From: Achromobacter sp. Bel
GTDB lineage: Bacteria > Pseudomonadota > Gammaproteobacteria > Burkholderiales > Burkholderiaceae_B
Length of the DNA stretch: 64,000 nt
NCBI RefSeq assembly: GCF_012928505.1
Contig: NZ_JABBJN010000023.1
Span: 30,701 to 94,700 of the forward strand
Direction of reading: 5' to 3'
Shown here: one piece after another, positions 18,301 through 27,110 of the stretch
How positions within the stretch are numbered: the stretch's first letter is position 1
How the letters are laid out: each line of letters starts with the position of its first letter
Notes under the pieces: model-generated
Databases searched by the model: none
What the model saw: only the letters and a program-made list of their open reading frames with translations
What the model was told of the DNA's origin: nothing
Program-made: the position numbers and the translations under genes

Positions 18301-18350
18301 GGACACCTTGCTCCTAAGCTTATATAAATAAGTTATATAACAAGGTGTCC
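18301..18350. repeat. Compound inverted repeat with AT-rich core after mmsA
   Basis: Outer arms GGACACCTTG and CAAGGTGTCC are perfect 10-base complements. Between them two copies of the self-complementary octamer TTATATAA occur. The right arm is continuous (18333-18350), while the left is interrupted by 9 bases. TTATTA follows. It probably terminates mmsA and sits in the promoter of the CysB-type gene. Confidence 0.6.
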
Positions 18351-18358
18351 TTATTACT

Positions 18359-18388
18359 TATAATTGGCCCATCTATCAGGGGCCAATT
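18359..18388 (+). promoter_or_regulatory. -10 box and leader hairpin of the CysB-type regulator
   Basis: TATAAT at 18359-18364 lies 27 bases before the ATG. A perfect 9-base inverted repeat, AATTGGCCC (18362-18370) and GGGCCAATT (18380-18388), overlaps it and reaches to 2 bases before the start codon. The only Shine-Dalgarno-like run, AGGGG at 18379-18383, lies in its right arm. It may serve as operator DNA or as an RNA hairpin that hides the ribosome site. Confidence 0.55.
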
Positions 18389-18390
18389 GA

Positions 18391-19335
18391 ATGAACCTCC
18401 AGCAATTTCGTTTCGTGCGTGAAACCATCCGGCGCGACTTCAATCTGACCGAAGCCGCCCGGATGCTCTATACCTCGCAGCCTGGAGTTTCCAAGGCCAT
18501 CATCGAGTTCGAGGATGAGCTCGGCATCAAGATCTTCGAACGCCACGGCAAGCGCATCAAGGGGCTGACCAAGCCCGGGCTGGCGGTCTCGCAGGTGATC
18601 GACCGCATCATGCGCGAAGTCGACAACCTGAAGAAGGTCAGCGACGAGTTCGCGCGTCGGGACGAAGGCGGTCTGGTGATTGCGTGCACGCACACCCAGG
18701 CACGCTATCTGCTGCCGCGCGTGATCCCCGCGTTCCGCAAGCAATTCCCCAAAGTGCATTTGTCCCTGGCTGAAGGCAGCCCCGCGCAGTTGGCCGAGAT
18801 GGTGCTGCACGAGCAGGCCGACCTGGCGCTGGCGACGGAATCCCTGGCCCTGACCCCGGGTCTGGCCACGTTGCCGGTGTACGCCTGGGAGCACACCGTC
18901 GTGGTGCGCCCCGACCATCCACTGGCGGAACTGACTTCCAGCGCCGCCAAGCGCCTCTCGCTGCAGCAGTTGGCGGAGTACCCCATCGTCACCTATGACC
19001 GCGCATTCACGGGCCGCAGCACGATCGACGAAGTCTTCGCCAACCAGGGCATCCATCCGGACATCGTGCTGGAAGCCATCGACGCGGACGTGATCAAGAC
19101 CTATGTAGACGTTGGCCTGGGCATCGGCATCATCGCTGGCGTGGCCTATGACCCGCGGCGCGATTCCAGCCTGGTTGGATTGCCCGTCGGCCACTTGTTC
19201 GGCACGCACACGACCCGAGTGGGCGTGAAGTCGGGCGTGTTCCTGCGCGACTACGTCTACACGTTCCTGGAAATGCTGGCGCCGTCGCTGACCCGCGCGG
19301 TCGTGACCGAAGCGGTGCAGGGCGCGCCGAAGTAG
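18391..19335 (+). CDS. cysB: CysB-type LysR regulator
   Basis: A 314-residue protein of the CysB/Cbl subgroup: MNLQQFRFVRETIRRDFNLTEAARMLYTSQPGVSKAI gives the helix-turn-helix, and the effector-binding run TTHTQARYLLP-like (CTHTQARYLLPRVI) is the subgroup signature for inducers such as N-acetylserine. CysB activates sulfate/cysteine genes. No sulfur assimilation gene is adjacent, so the exact paralogue (CysB or Cbl-like) cannot be fixed. It is monocistronic, with a strong terminator downstream. Confidence 0.85.
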   Translation: MNLQQFRFVRETIRRDFNLTEAARMLYTSQPGVSKAIIEFEDELGIKIFERHGKRIKGLTKPGLAVSQVIDRIMREVDNLKKVSDEFARRDEGGLVIACTHTQARYLLPRVIPAFRKQFPKVHLSLAEGSPAQLAEMVLHEQADLALATESLALTPGLATLPVYAWEHTVVVRPDHPLAELTSSAAKRLSLQQLAEYPIVTYDRAFTGRSTIDEVFANQGIHPDIVLEAIDADVIKTYVDVGLGIGIIAGVAYDPRRDSSLVGLPVGHLFGTHTTRVGVKSGVFLRDYVYTFLEMLAPSLTRAVVTEAVQGAPK

Positions 19336-19366
19336 GGCGCCCGAACGGCCTTCGGCCTACAGCAGG

Positions 19367-19401
19367 AAAAAGCGCGGCATTCTTGGAATGCCGCGCTTTT
19401 T
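19367..19401 (+). terminator. Intrinsic terminator of the CysB-type gene
   Basis: A perfect 15-base stem AAAAAGCGCGGCATT with its complement, a 5-base loop and a following T-run, 31 bases after the stop. Confidence 0.92.
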
Positions 19402-19523
19402 TCTTGGATGCCTGGGGGCGCTGACTCGCCGGAAACCCGCGAGTTCCTTGGCCGATAGCAAATCTCGCTATCCCCTTCGATAAGGTCATTAATATTATTA
19501 AATAAGAACCGATCTCATTTGAG

Positions 19524-19551
19524 TTGACTAAAAAATAGGAATCATTATCAT
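19524..19551 (+). promoter_or_regulatory. Promoter with overlapping Fur-box-like sequence
   Basis: TTGACT (19524-19529) and TATCAT (19546-19551) are spaced 16 bases. The bases 19531-19549 match the 19-base Fur consensus GATAATGATAATCATTATC at 14 positions, including a perfect right half AATCATTATC. This places an iron-repressor site on the promoter of the DUF2325 gene. Confidence 0.6.
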
Positions 19552-19584
19552 TACATCCAGGCTCAACGACCAGTGAGGTTCATC

Positions 19585-19908
19585 ATGACGGCAGGACTCA
19601 GTGCAGTAGTGGTTGGCGCAGATCGACTGGGCAACATCCCGGATCTGCTGAAAGGACACAATATTTCGATCACGCACCACATCAGTGGCCGCGATCCCTC
19701 GCATCAGAAAAAGACGCTTCAACTTCCGTCCGGCACCCAATTGGTCATTCTGCTGACCGACTTCCTGGGGCACAACGTCATGAAGACCTTCCGCAACGCC
19801 GCGCAGCGCGGTGGCATCCGGGTCGTGGCTTGTCGCCGTTCGGTATGCAGCATGCAGCAGGCGCTGCAGCAATGCGGCCTGTGCCCGCGTGCAGGCACCG
19901 TTCACTGA
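19585..19908 (+). CDS. DUF2325-family protein
   Basis: A 107-residue protein of the DUF2325 family: a Rossmann-like start AVVVGADRLGNIPDLL, followed by HHISGRDPSHQKK and a C-terminal set of cysteines (C86, C91, C100, C103). ATG at 19585 is preferred over GTG at 19573 because GAGG lies at normal spacing before it. The overlapping Fur-like site suggests iron-regulated expression. Biochemical role is not established for the family. Confidence 0.82.
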   Translation: MTAGLSAVVVGADRLGNIPDLLKGHNISITHHISGRDPSHQKKTLQLPSGTQLVILLTDFLGHNVMKTFRNAAQRGGIRVVACRRSVCSMQQALQQCGLCPRAGTVH

Positions 19909-19998
19909 TTTCGCCGTTTGCCGATGGAACACAAAAACTGGGGAGGCCGAAACGGCCTGCGGCGTGGGGATTGAGTCCCGGACCGCGAAGAGCAATGA

Positions 19999-20033
19999 AA
20001 AACGCCGTCAGACAACAAGTCTGGCGGCGTTTT
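19999..20033. terminator. Bidirectional terminator between DUF2325 and NlpC/P60 genes
   Basis: A 15-base stem AAAACGCCGTCAGAC / GTCTGGCGGCGTTTT with a single G-U pair and a 5-base loop, with T-runs on both strands. It separates two convergent genes. Confidence 0.88.
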
Positions 20034-20089
20034 GCTTTTTTGGAGTGGCGCGTGGCGGTCCGCTTATGCGAGGATGCCGGTAGCGGGAT

Positions 20090-20755
20090 TCAATTCGCGG
20101 CGCGGGCGGACGCCATCAGGCTGTTGTCCAGGCGGCGGGCGCCGTTGTAGCGCTTGGTCCAGTAGGCCATGGTCATGCTTTCGACACGGACGACGCCACC
20201 GGCGCTGGGCGAGTGCACGAAGCGGTCGTCGCCCAGGTAAATGCCAACGTGGGAATAGCGGCGACCCATCGTATTGAAGAAGACCAGGTCGCCGGCCTTG
20301 AGTTCGTTCTTGGCGACGGAGATGCCCTGCTGGGCCATTTCCGCGGCATTGCGGGGCAGCTTCAGGCCCAGCGAGCGCTCGGCCGAGTAAGTGACCAGGC
20401 CGCTGCAATCGAATCCGGTATCGGGGGAGCTGCCGCCGAAGCGGTAGCGGATGCCCAGGTAGTTCAGGGCTTCGCTGACCATGGCGTTGTCGCTGCCGGC
20501 GCCGGTGTTGGCGCGGTTCTGTTGGCGCTCGCGCTTGAATTTTTGGCTTACCAGCAAGCCGATGGGATCATCGGAGGTGGCAACCCATTCCATTTCGTAC
20601 GGATCAATCTCGGACGTATGGGCGGTTGACTTCTGGCCAGTGCCAGCACAACCTGCCAAACCCGCCACACATGCCATCAACGCGAGCGTACACAGACCCC
20701 GGTACGCTTGGCCAGTGGATGAATTGAATCGCGCGAGTATGGAGTGTCGATGCAT
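20090..20755 (-). CDS. NlpC/P60-family murein endopeptidase lipoprotein
   Basis: A 221-residue lipoprotein. A hydrophobic N-terminus leads to the lipobox LAGC with Cys36, so it should be anchored in the envelope. The C40 peptidase domain covers about residues 90-205, with catalytic C117 (GFDCSGLV), H169 (YSHVGIYL) and a third residue, H181 (FVHSPS). Spr/MepS-type enzymes cleave D-Ala-mDap cross-links or stem peptides. It is transcribed alone, away from prpE. Confidence 0.92.
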   Translation of the reverse strand: MHRHSILARFNSSTGQAYRGLCTLALMACVAGLAGCAGTGQKSTAHTSEIDPYEMEWVATSDDPIGLLVSQKFKRERQQNRANTGAGSDNAMVSEALNYLGIRYRFGGSSPDTGFDCSGLVTYSAERSLGLKLPRNAAEMAQQGISVAKNELKAGDLVFFNTMGRRYSHVGIYLGDDRFVHSPSAGGVVRVESMTMAYWTKRYNGARRLDNSLMASARAAN

Positions 20756-20942
20756 TCGCCTGGGATGACTTGCCGGATGACAGCAAAAACCACGGAATTA
20801 GCCGTGGATCGAGCTGAAATGTCAGCAAAATCAACAATTATCTACAACTTCGCGGGCATTCTACCAAACTTTCAAGACCGGTCGGTGACAGATCGGCTAT
20901 TTATCCATGACGCGTGGATATTTGGCGGAACATTTTGACTTG

Positions 20943-20958
20943 TGGCAAGCCTCGTGCA
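20943..20958 (+). promoter_or_regulatory. Sigma-54 (-24/-12) promoter candidate for prpE
   Basis: TGGCAAGCCTCGTGCA matches the consensus TGGCACG-N4-TTGCA at all but two fixed positions, with GG and GC at the required spacing. It lies 81 bases before the prpE ATG. In enteric bacteria the prp operon is known to use sigma-54 with PrpR; no sigma-54 activator gene is in this window. Confidence 0.6.
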
Positions 20959-21039
20959 AGGTTCGCCTACCAGAATGACCAAATGATTCGAAAGAAATCA
21001 ATCAGCCTTAAGGCGTACGAACGATAACAGGAGACATAA

Positions 21040-22929
21040 ATGCAAAAAACCCGGGATTTCCATTACAGATCATTGCATGACCGAGATGGCTTCTGGCGCG
21101 AAGAGGCCGGCCGCATCCACTGGGAGACGCCGTTCGAGTCTGTCCTGGATTTCTCGCGGCCGCCATTCGCCAAGTGGTTCGTGGGCGGGCAGACCAATCT
21201 TTGCTACAACGCCGTCGACCGGTGGCTGCCGACGCAGGCCGACAAGCCGGCGCTGATCTGGGTGTCCACCGAAGTGGACCGCGAGCGCGTCTACACCCGC
21301 CAGGACGTCTACGAAGAGGTCAACGCGGCCGCCGCCATGCTCAAGGAGCTGGGGGTGGGGCGCGGCGACCGGGTGCTGCTGTACATGCCGATGGTGCCGG
21401 AGGCGGTGTTCACGATGCTGGCCTGCGCCCGCATCGGCGCGGTGCATTCGGTGGTGTTTGGCGGGTTCGCGTCGGTCAACCTGGCCCAGCGCATCGACGA
21501 CGCGGCGCCGAAGGTGGTGGTCTGCACCGACGGCGGGTCGCGCGGGGGCAAGGTCGTGCCCTATAAGCCTTTGCTGGACCGGGCGTTGAGCTTGGCCAAG
21601 ACGCCGCCAGCCTCGGTGGTGGTGTTCGACCGCGGCCTGGCGCCATTCGAGCCCGTGGCCGGGCGCGACCTGGACTACGCGACGCTGCGCGACCGCCACC
21701 GCGGCGCGCGCGTGCCGGTGCAATGGCTGGAATCGTCCGAACCCAGCTACATCCTTTATACGTCCGGCACCACCGGCAAGCCCAAGGGCGTACAGCGTGA
21801 CACCGGCGGCTATGCCGTGGCGCTGGCCTCCTCGATGGAATACCTGTTCAACGGGCGCGCGGGCGACACGTTTTTCTGCACCAGCGACATCGGCTGGGTG
21901 GTGGGGCATTCCTACATCATCTACGGCCCCCTGATCGGCGGCCAGGCGACGGTGTTGTACGAGGGCACGCCCGTGCGTCCCGACGGCGCGATCCTGTGGA
22001 AGCTGGTCGAGCAGTTCGGCGTGAACACGCTGTTTTCGGCGCCGACGGCGGTGCGTGTCCTGAAGCGCCAGGACCCGGCGCTGTTGACGCGCCATGACCT
22101 GTCCAGCCTGCGCGCCGTCTATCTGGCGGGCGAGCCGCTGGACGAACCCACTGCCCAATGGATATCCGAAGGCCTGGGCAAGCCCATCATCGACAACTAT
22201 TGGCAGACCGAATCCGGCTGGCCCATCCTGTCCGCCCAACCGGGGGTGGAGCGCGTGCCGACCCGTTTCGGCAGCCCGTCCTTCCCGGTATACGGGTTCG
22301 ATGCGCGCATCGTCAGCGAATCCACGGGCGAAGACCTGGGGCCGGACGAGAAAGGGGTGGTGGCCATTGTGCCGCCGCTGCCGCCGGGCGCGATGTCCAC
22401 GATCTGGGGCGACGACGCGCGCTTCGTGCAAACCTACTTCACCTCGATCCCCGGCCGGCAGGTGTATTCGACCTTCGATTGGGGGCGGGTGGACGCCGAC
22501 GGCTATTGGTTCATCCTGGGCCGCACCGACGACGTGATCAATGTGGCGGGCCACCGCCTGGGTACGCGCGAGATCGAGGAATCCGTCAACAGCCACAGCG
22601 GAATCGCGGAATGCGCGGTGGTCGGCGTCGCCGACGCCCTGAAGGGGCAGGTGGCCATGGCCTTCGCGGTATTGAAGAATCCTGCCAGTGCCGAGACGCC
22701 GGAAGGGGCAAAGCAACTGGAAGGCGATATCATGCGGCTGGTGGAAGATCAGCTGGGAGCGGTGGCCAGGCCCGCCCGGATCCGGTTTGTGGGCGCGTTG
22801 CCCAAGACCCGGTCCGGCAAGGTGCTGCGCCGTGCGATCGTCGCGGTATGCGAAGGACGCGACCCCGGAGACCTGACGACCATTGAAGATCCCAATGCCC
22901 TGGAACAGATCAAGGAGTCGCTGCAATGA
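21040..22929 (+). CDS. prpE: Propionyl-CoA synthetase
   Basis: A 629-residue AMP-forming acyl-CoA synthetase. The AMP-binding loop is YTSGTTGKPKG, the mid-motif is NYWQTESGWPI, and the catalytic lysine motif is KTRSGKVLRR. The opening FHYRSLHDRDGFWREEA and the FGGFASVNLAQRIDD segment resemble PrpE rather than Acs. GGAG precedes the ATG. It overlaps the next gene by 4 bases. The product propionyl-CoA enters the methylcitrate cycle, whose other genes are not in the window. Confidence 0.93.
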   Translation: MQKTRDFHYRSLHDRDGFWREEAGRIHWETPFESVLDFSRPPFAKWFVGGQTNLCYNAVDRWLPTQADKPALIWVSTEVDRERVYTRQDVYEEVNAAAAMLKELGVGRGDRVLLYMPMVPEAVFTMLACARIGAVHSVVFGGFASVNLAQRIDDAAPKVVVCTDGGSRGGKVVPYKPLLDRALSLAKTPPASVVVFDRGLAPFEPVAGRDLDYATLRDRHRGARVPVQWLESSEPSYILYTSGTTGKPKGVQRDTGGYAVALASSMEYLFNGRAGDTFFCTSDIGWVVGHSYIIYGPLIGGQATVLYEGTPVRPDGAILWKLVEQFGVNTLFSAPTAVRVLKRQDPALLTRHDLSSLRAVYLAGEPLDEPTAQWISEGLGKPIIDNYWQTESGWPILSAQPGVERVPTRFGSPSFPVYGFDARIVSESTGEDLGPDEKGVVAIVPPLPPGAMSTIWGDDARFVQTYFTSIPGRQVYSTFDWGRVDADGYWFILGRTDDVINVAGHRLGTREIEESVNSHSGIAECAVVGVADALKGQVAMAFAVLKNPASAETPEGAKQLEGDIMRLVEDQLGAVARPARIRFVGALPKTRSGKVLRRAIVAVCEGRDPGDLTTIEDPNALEQIKESLQ

Positions 22930-23333
22930 ATACCAAACCCGTGCTGAGCGCCGAAGACGTCAAGAAGATCCTCGCCGCGGCCGAAGCACACGCCGTGCAG
23001 AACAAGTGGGCCGTGACCATTTCGGTGGTCGATGACGGCGGCCATCTGCTGGGCATGCTGCGCCTGGACGGCGCGGCCCCGATCTCGGCGCACATCTCGC
23101 CCTCGAAGGCCAAGACCGCCGCGCTGGGCCGCCGCGAATCGCGCGTCTACGAAGAGATGATCAACACCGGCCGCGTGTCGTTCCTGTCGGCGCCGCTGAT
23201 CGACGGCATGCTGGAAGGCGGCGTGCCGATCACCGTCGACGGCCACGTGGTGGGCGCGGTCGGCGTGTCGGGCGTGAAGTCGACCGAAGACGTGCTGATC
23301 GCACAGGCTGGCATCGCCGCGCTGGGCCTGTGA
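22926..23333 (+). CDS. GlcG/HbpS-type heme- or cofactor-binding protein
   Basis: A 135-residue protein of the GlcG/HbpS (DUF336) family: LAAAEAHAVQNKWAVTISVVDDGGHLLGMLRLDGA is the characteristic N-terminal fold. The family is found beside oxidative and glycolate catabolic genes, and HbpS members bind heme. It overlaps prpE and the downstream MFS gene by 4 bases on each side, which implies translational coupling and a role tied to the acid metabolised by PrpE. Precise function unknown. Confidence 0.88.
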   Translation: MNTKPVLSAEDVKKILAAAEAHAVQNKWAVTISVVDDGGHLLGMLRLDGAAPISAHISPSKAKTAALGRRESRVYEEMINTGRVSFLSAPLIDGMLEGGVPITVDGHVVGAVGVSGVKSTEDVLIAQAGIAALGL

Positions 23334-24673
23334 GCCAGCCGCAACAGCCGGGACCGACTGCGGACGGTTCCATGCCGGACGCCGGAGCAGGGAGCGCAAG
23401 CCCCCTGAATCCCGGCGTGGCCAAACGCGAAGTCTGGGCCTGGGCCATGTACGACTTCGCGAATTCCGGCTATACCACCGTGATCCTTACGGCGGTGTTC
23501 AGCACCTATTTCGTCGGCGTGGTCGGTGGGCGCGCCCCATGGGCCACGCTGGCCTGGACGGCGGCGCTGTCGCTGTCCTATCTGCTCATCATGTTGACGA
23601 TGCCCACGCTGGGCGCCCGCGCGGACGTGAGCGGCAGCAAGCGCCGCCTGCTCTACACCAGCACCATCGGCTGCGTGGCTGCGACCCTGGTGCTGACACA
23701 GGCCGGGCCGGGCGACGTCTGGCTGGCGCTGGCCGCCATTGTCGTGTCCAACTACTGCTACTGCGTGGGCGAGTCCGTGGTGGCGGCGTTCCTGCCCGAA
23801 CTGGCCAAACCCGCGGCGCTGGGCCGCGTGTCGGGCTGGGGCTGGAGCTTCGGTTATTGCGGCGGCATGCTCACGCTGGGCTTGTCGCTGGTGGTCGTGA
23901 CGCTGGCCGAAGGGCGCGGCATGACGGCGGAACACTTCGTGCCATGGGTCATCGTCGTCACCTGCGCGGTGTTCGCGCTGGCGGCGCTGCCGTCCTTCTT
24001 CCTCTTGAAAGAGCGTGCGCGCCCCCAGGCGGACAAGCCGCAGGCGCTGCACATGCTCAAGCGTCTGGCCTACGCCTGGCGCGAGACGGGCCAGCATTTC
24101 CCCGAATTCCGCCGGCTGCTGATGTGCATTGCCTGCTATCAGGCGGGCATTTCGGTGGTCATCACGCTGGCGGCCGTGTATGCGTCCGAGGTCATGGGCT
24201 TTACCACGCCCCAGATCATGCTGCTGGTGTTCACGGTGAACATCGGCGCGGCGCTGGGCGCGTTCTCGTTCGGCTACGTGCAGGACCGCATCGGCCATAA
24301 GCCGGCCCTGGCCATCACGCTGTGCGGCTGGATCGTGATGGTGCTGGTCGCGTATGTGGCCACGACGGCGCCGGTGTTCTGGGTGGCCGCCACGCTGGCC
24401 GGCCTGTGCATGGGCACGACCCAAAGCGCCGGCCGCGCGATGACGGGCGCGCTGGCCCCCGCCGGCCGTCTGGCCGAGTTCTTCTCGCTGTGGACCTTCG
24501 CCGTGCAACTGGCCGCCGTGATCGGCCCGCTGACCTACGGCCTGGTGACCTGGGCCACGCACGGCGACCACCGCCTGGCCATCCTCGTGACCGGCCTGTT
24601 CTTCGTGGGCGGCCTGGGCCTGCTGTCGCGCGTGGACATGAAGCGCGGCCTGGCGCGCCGTCCCGCCGTCTGA
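23330..24673 (+). CDS. MFS transporter, Atg22/UMF1-like group
   Basis: A 447-residue membrane protein with about 12 hydrophobic segments. After a 30-residue hydrophilic lead comes EVWAWAMYDFANSGYTTVILTAVFSTYF, the signature of the Atg22-like (UMF1) transporters. The GTG start overlaps the upstream stop (GTGA). As the third gene of the prpE operon it probably moves a related metabolite (amino or organic acid), but the substrate is not known. Confidence 0.88.
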   Translation: MSQPQQPGPTADGSMPDAGAGSASPLNPGVAKREVWAWAMYDFANSGYTTVILTAVFSTYFVGVVGGRAPWATLAWTAALSLSYLLIMLTMPTLGARADVSGSKRRLLYTSTIGCVAATLVLTQAGPGDVWLALAAIVVSNYCYCVGESVVAAFLPELAKPAALGRVSGWGWSFGYCGGMLTLGLSLVVVTLAEGRGMTAEHFVPWVIVVTCAVFALAALPSFFLLKERARPQADKPQALHMLKRLAYAWRETGQHFPEFRRLLMCIACYQAGISVVITLAAVYASEVMGFTTPQIMLLVFTVNIGAALGAFSFGYVQDRIGHKPALAITLCGWIVMVLVAYVATTAPVFWVAATLAGLCMGTTQSAGRAMTGALAPAGRLAEFFSLWTFAVQLAAVIGPLTYGLVTWATHGDHRLAILVTGLFFVGGLGLLSRVDMKRGLARRPAV

Positions 24674-25002
24674 AAGAACGCCACCCCGCAGGCTGCCGCG
24701 GCTGCGGCCGGGCTGCTATCCTTATGCACTGCCTTTGATGCGTCGCGTGCCACGCGACGCATCAAGCGGATTGCTTTGCACTGCTATGCAGGTGCGTTGT
24801 CAGCTTGTTCGTGCCGCTGGGGGCGATGCCGTCCCGGTGTTTCCCGCCCTGAGCCGGCGCTGTCAGGTCTCTGCGTTTCCATGCACATGCGGGCTCCGGC
24901 CCGCATTTTGCGTAAGGTGCCCGTAAGAGCGCGGCGATACGGTGGCGGGTGGGTAATAAAACAGCAGCACAAACAACAGAATCACCGATTGGAGACAAAA
25001 TC
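24674..25002. other. 329-base intergenic region upstream of acs
   Basis: No convincing coding frame or RNA gene was recognised. It contains a GC-rich hairpin just after the MFS stop, the perfect 31-base palindrome at 24735-24765, and the AT-richer acs leader ending in GGAGACAAAATC before the start codon. It should hold the acs promoter, but no clear -35/-10 pair was identified. Confidence 0.7.
24735..24765. repeat. Perfect 31-base palindrome
   Basis: The 15-base arm TTGATGCGTCGCGTG is followed by a single C and its exact complement. It has no T-run on either strand, and the 1-base centre suits a protein-bound DNA site better than a terminator. It lies 238 bases before acs and 62 bases after the MFS gene. 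Confidence 0.75.
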
Positions 25003-26982
25003 ATGTCGAATGCCATTGAGTCCGTACTGGTAGAAACCCGCGTCTTTCCGCCGCCCGAGCGTGCGGCGCAGGGCGCGGCGATTCCCAGCATGGACGCCTA
25101 TAACGCGTTGTGCGCCCAGGTCGAAAACGATTTCGACGGTTTCTGGGCCGGCCAGGCCCGCGACAACCTGACGTGGACAAAGCCGTTCACGCAGGTGCTG
25201 GACGAATCCGACGCCCCGTTCTACCGCTGGTTCGGCGACGGCGAACTGAACGTCTCGGCCAACTGCCTGGACGTGCACCTGACCAACGGCAACGCCGACA
25301 AGACGGCCATCATTTTCGAGGGCGACGACGGCACGGTGAATAAGGTCACCTACCGCGAACTGCTGGCGCGCGTGTGCCGCTTCGCCAACGGCCTGGCCGG
25401 GCTGGGATACAAGAAGGGCGACCGCGCCATCATCTACATGCCCATGTCGATCGAAGCCGTGGTGGCCATGCAGGCCTGCGCGCGCCTGGGCGTGACGCAT
25501 TCGGTGGTGTTCGGCGGCTTCTCGGCCAAGAGCCTGCAAGAGCGCATCGTGGACGTGGGCGCGTCGCTGGTCATCACCGCCGACGAGCAGGTGCGCGGCG
25601 GCAAGACCATTCCGCTGAAAGTCGCGGTGGAAGACGCCATCGCGATGGGCGGCTGCGAAGCCATTTCCAAGATCATCGTGTACCGCCGCACCGGCGGCAA
25701 GGTGCAATGGACCGAAGGCCGCGACCTGTGGATGCACGAGGTCGAGGCCGGCCAGCCCGACACCTGCGAGCCCGTGCCGGTCAATGCCGAGCACCCGCTG
25801 TTCATCCTCTACACGTCCGGTTCCACGGGCAAGCCCAAGGGCGTGCAGCATTCGTCGGCGGGCTACCTGCTGTGGGCGCTGCTGACCGTGAAGTGGACGT
25901 TCGACGCCCGCAAGGACGACGTCTACTGGTGCACGGCCGACGTGGGCTGGGTCACGGGCCACACTTACATCACCTACGGCCCGCTGGCCGCCGGCCTGAC
26001 GCAGGTCGTGTTCGAAGGCGTGCCGACCTACCCGAACGCCGGCCGCTTCTGGGACATGATCGCGCGCCATAAGGTCACCACGTTCTACACGGCGCCCACC
26101 GCCATCCGTTCGCTGATCAAGGCGTCCGAGGCGACGCCCGAGGCGCATCCGAAAAACTACGATCTGGACAGCCTGCGCATCATCGGCACGGTGGGCGAGC
26201 CCATCAACCCCGAAGCCTGGATCTGGTATCACAAGAACGTCGGCCGCGAACGCTGCCCGATCGTGGACACGTGGTGGCAGACCGAAACCGGCGGCCACAT
26301 GATCACCCCGCTGCCGGGCGCCACGCCGACCAAGCCGGGCTCGTGCACGCTACCGCTGCCCGGTATCGCGGCGGCCATCGTCGATGAAACCGGCGGCGAC
26401 GTCGAAAAGGGCAATGGCGGCTTCCTGGTCATCAAGCGTCCGTGGCCCGCGATGATCCGCAACATCTGGGGCGATCCGGAACGCTTCAAGAAAAGCTACT
26501 TCCCGTCCGAACTGCGCGGCTATTACCTGGCCGGCGACGGCGCGCAGCGCGACGCGGACGGCTACTTCTGGATCATGGGCCGGATCGACGACGTGCTGAA
26601 CGTGTCGGGCCACCGCCTGGGCACGATGGAGGTCGAATCGGCGCTGGTGGCGCATGAGCTGGTGGCGGAAGCCGCCGTGGTGGGCCGTCCTGACGACACG
26701 ACCGGCGAAGCCGTGGTGGCGTTCGTGGTGCTGAAGCAGGCGCGTCCGGAAGGCGCCGAGGCGCAGGCCATCGCCAAGCTGCTGCGCGACTGGGTGGCCA
26801 AGGAGATCGGCCCCATCGCCAAGCCCAAGGACATCCGCTTTGGCGACAACCTGCCCAAGACGCGTTCGGGCAAGATCATGCGCCGCCTGCTGCGCGTGGT
26901 GGCCAAGGGCGAGGAAGTCACGCAGGACGTGTCCACGCTGGAGAACCCGGCCATCCTGGAACAGTTGGCCAAGCCCCTGTAA
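25003..26982 (+). CDS. acs: Acetyl-CoA synthetase
   Basis: A 659-residue AMP-forming enzyme that activates acetate. ATG at 25003 with GGAG upstream gives [15 protein letters not shown] and the full Acs N-terminal domain. The AMP-binding loop is [11 protein letters not shown], the signature [16 protein letters not shown] is that of Acs, and the C-terminal [13 protein letters not shown] carries the lysine (about residue 624) that is acetylated in Acs regulation. Length is normal. Confidence 0.96.
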   Translation: MSNAIESVLVETRVFPPPERAAQGAAIPSMDAYNALCAQVENDFDGFWAGQARDNLTWTKPFTQVLDESDAPFYRWFGDGELNVSANCLDVHLTNGNADKTAIIFEGDDGTVNKVTYRELLARVCRFANGLAGLGYKKGDRAIIYMPMSIEAVVAMQACARLGVTHSVVFGGFSAKSLQERIVDVGASLVITADEQVRGGKTIPLKVAVEDAIAMGGCEAISKIIVYRRTGGKVQWTEGRDLWMHEVEAGQPDTCEPVPVNAEHPLFILYTSGSTGKPKGVQHSSAGYLLWALLTVKWTFDARKDDVYWCTADVGWVTGHTYITYGPLAAGLTQVVFEGVPTYPNAGRFWDMIARHKVTTFYTAPTAIRSLIKASEATPEAHPKNYDLDSLRIIGTVGEPINPEAWIWYHKNVGRERCPIVDTWWQTETGGHMITPLPGATPTKPGSCTLPLPGIAAAIVDETGGDVEKGNGGFLVIKRPWPAMIRNIWGDPERFKKSYFPSELRGYYLAGDGAQRDADGYFWIMGRIDDVLNVSGHRLGTMEVESALVAHELVAEAAVVGRPDDTTGEAVVAFVVLKQARPEGAEAQAIAKLLRDWVAKEIGPIAKPKDIRFGDNLPKTRSGKIMRRLLRVVAKGEEVTQDVSTLENPAILEQLAKPL

Positions 26983-27036
26983 GCGCCTCCGGCCGCAAGC
27001 GGCAGGAAGCTTGCGGCAGGACGGGAGCATAATGTC

Positions 27037-27080
27037 AGACGCCCGCACCGGTAAGCGCCGGTCCGGGCGTCTTTTCTTTT
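27037..27080 (+). terminator. Intrinsic terminator of acs
   Basis: Stem AGACGCCCG / CGGGCGTCT with an inner ACCGG/CCGGT pair, followed by a long T-rich run (TTTTCTTTTTTT). Confidence 0.88.
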
Positions 27081-27110
27081 TTTCACCCCTTACTACACGG
27101 AGCCACGGAC

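Noticed and set aside
21070..22926. 618-codon antisense frame to prpE
   Set aside because: Shadow of a well-supported gene on the other strand with no recognised domain.
24674..25002. Possible small genes in the acs leader
   Set aside because: Frames there have no ribosome site and a composition unlike proteins of this genome.
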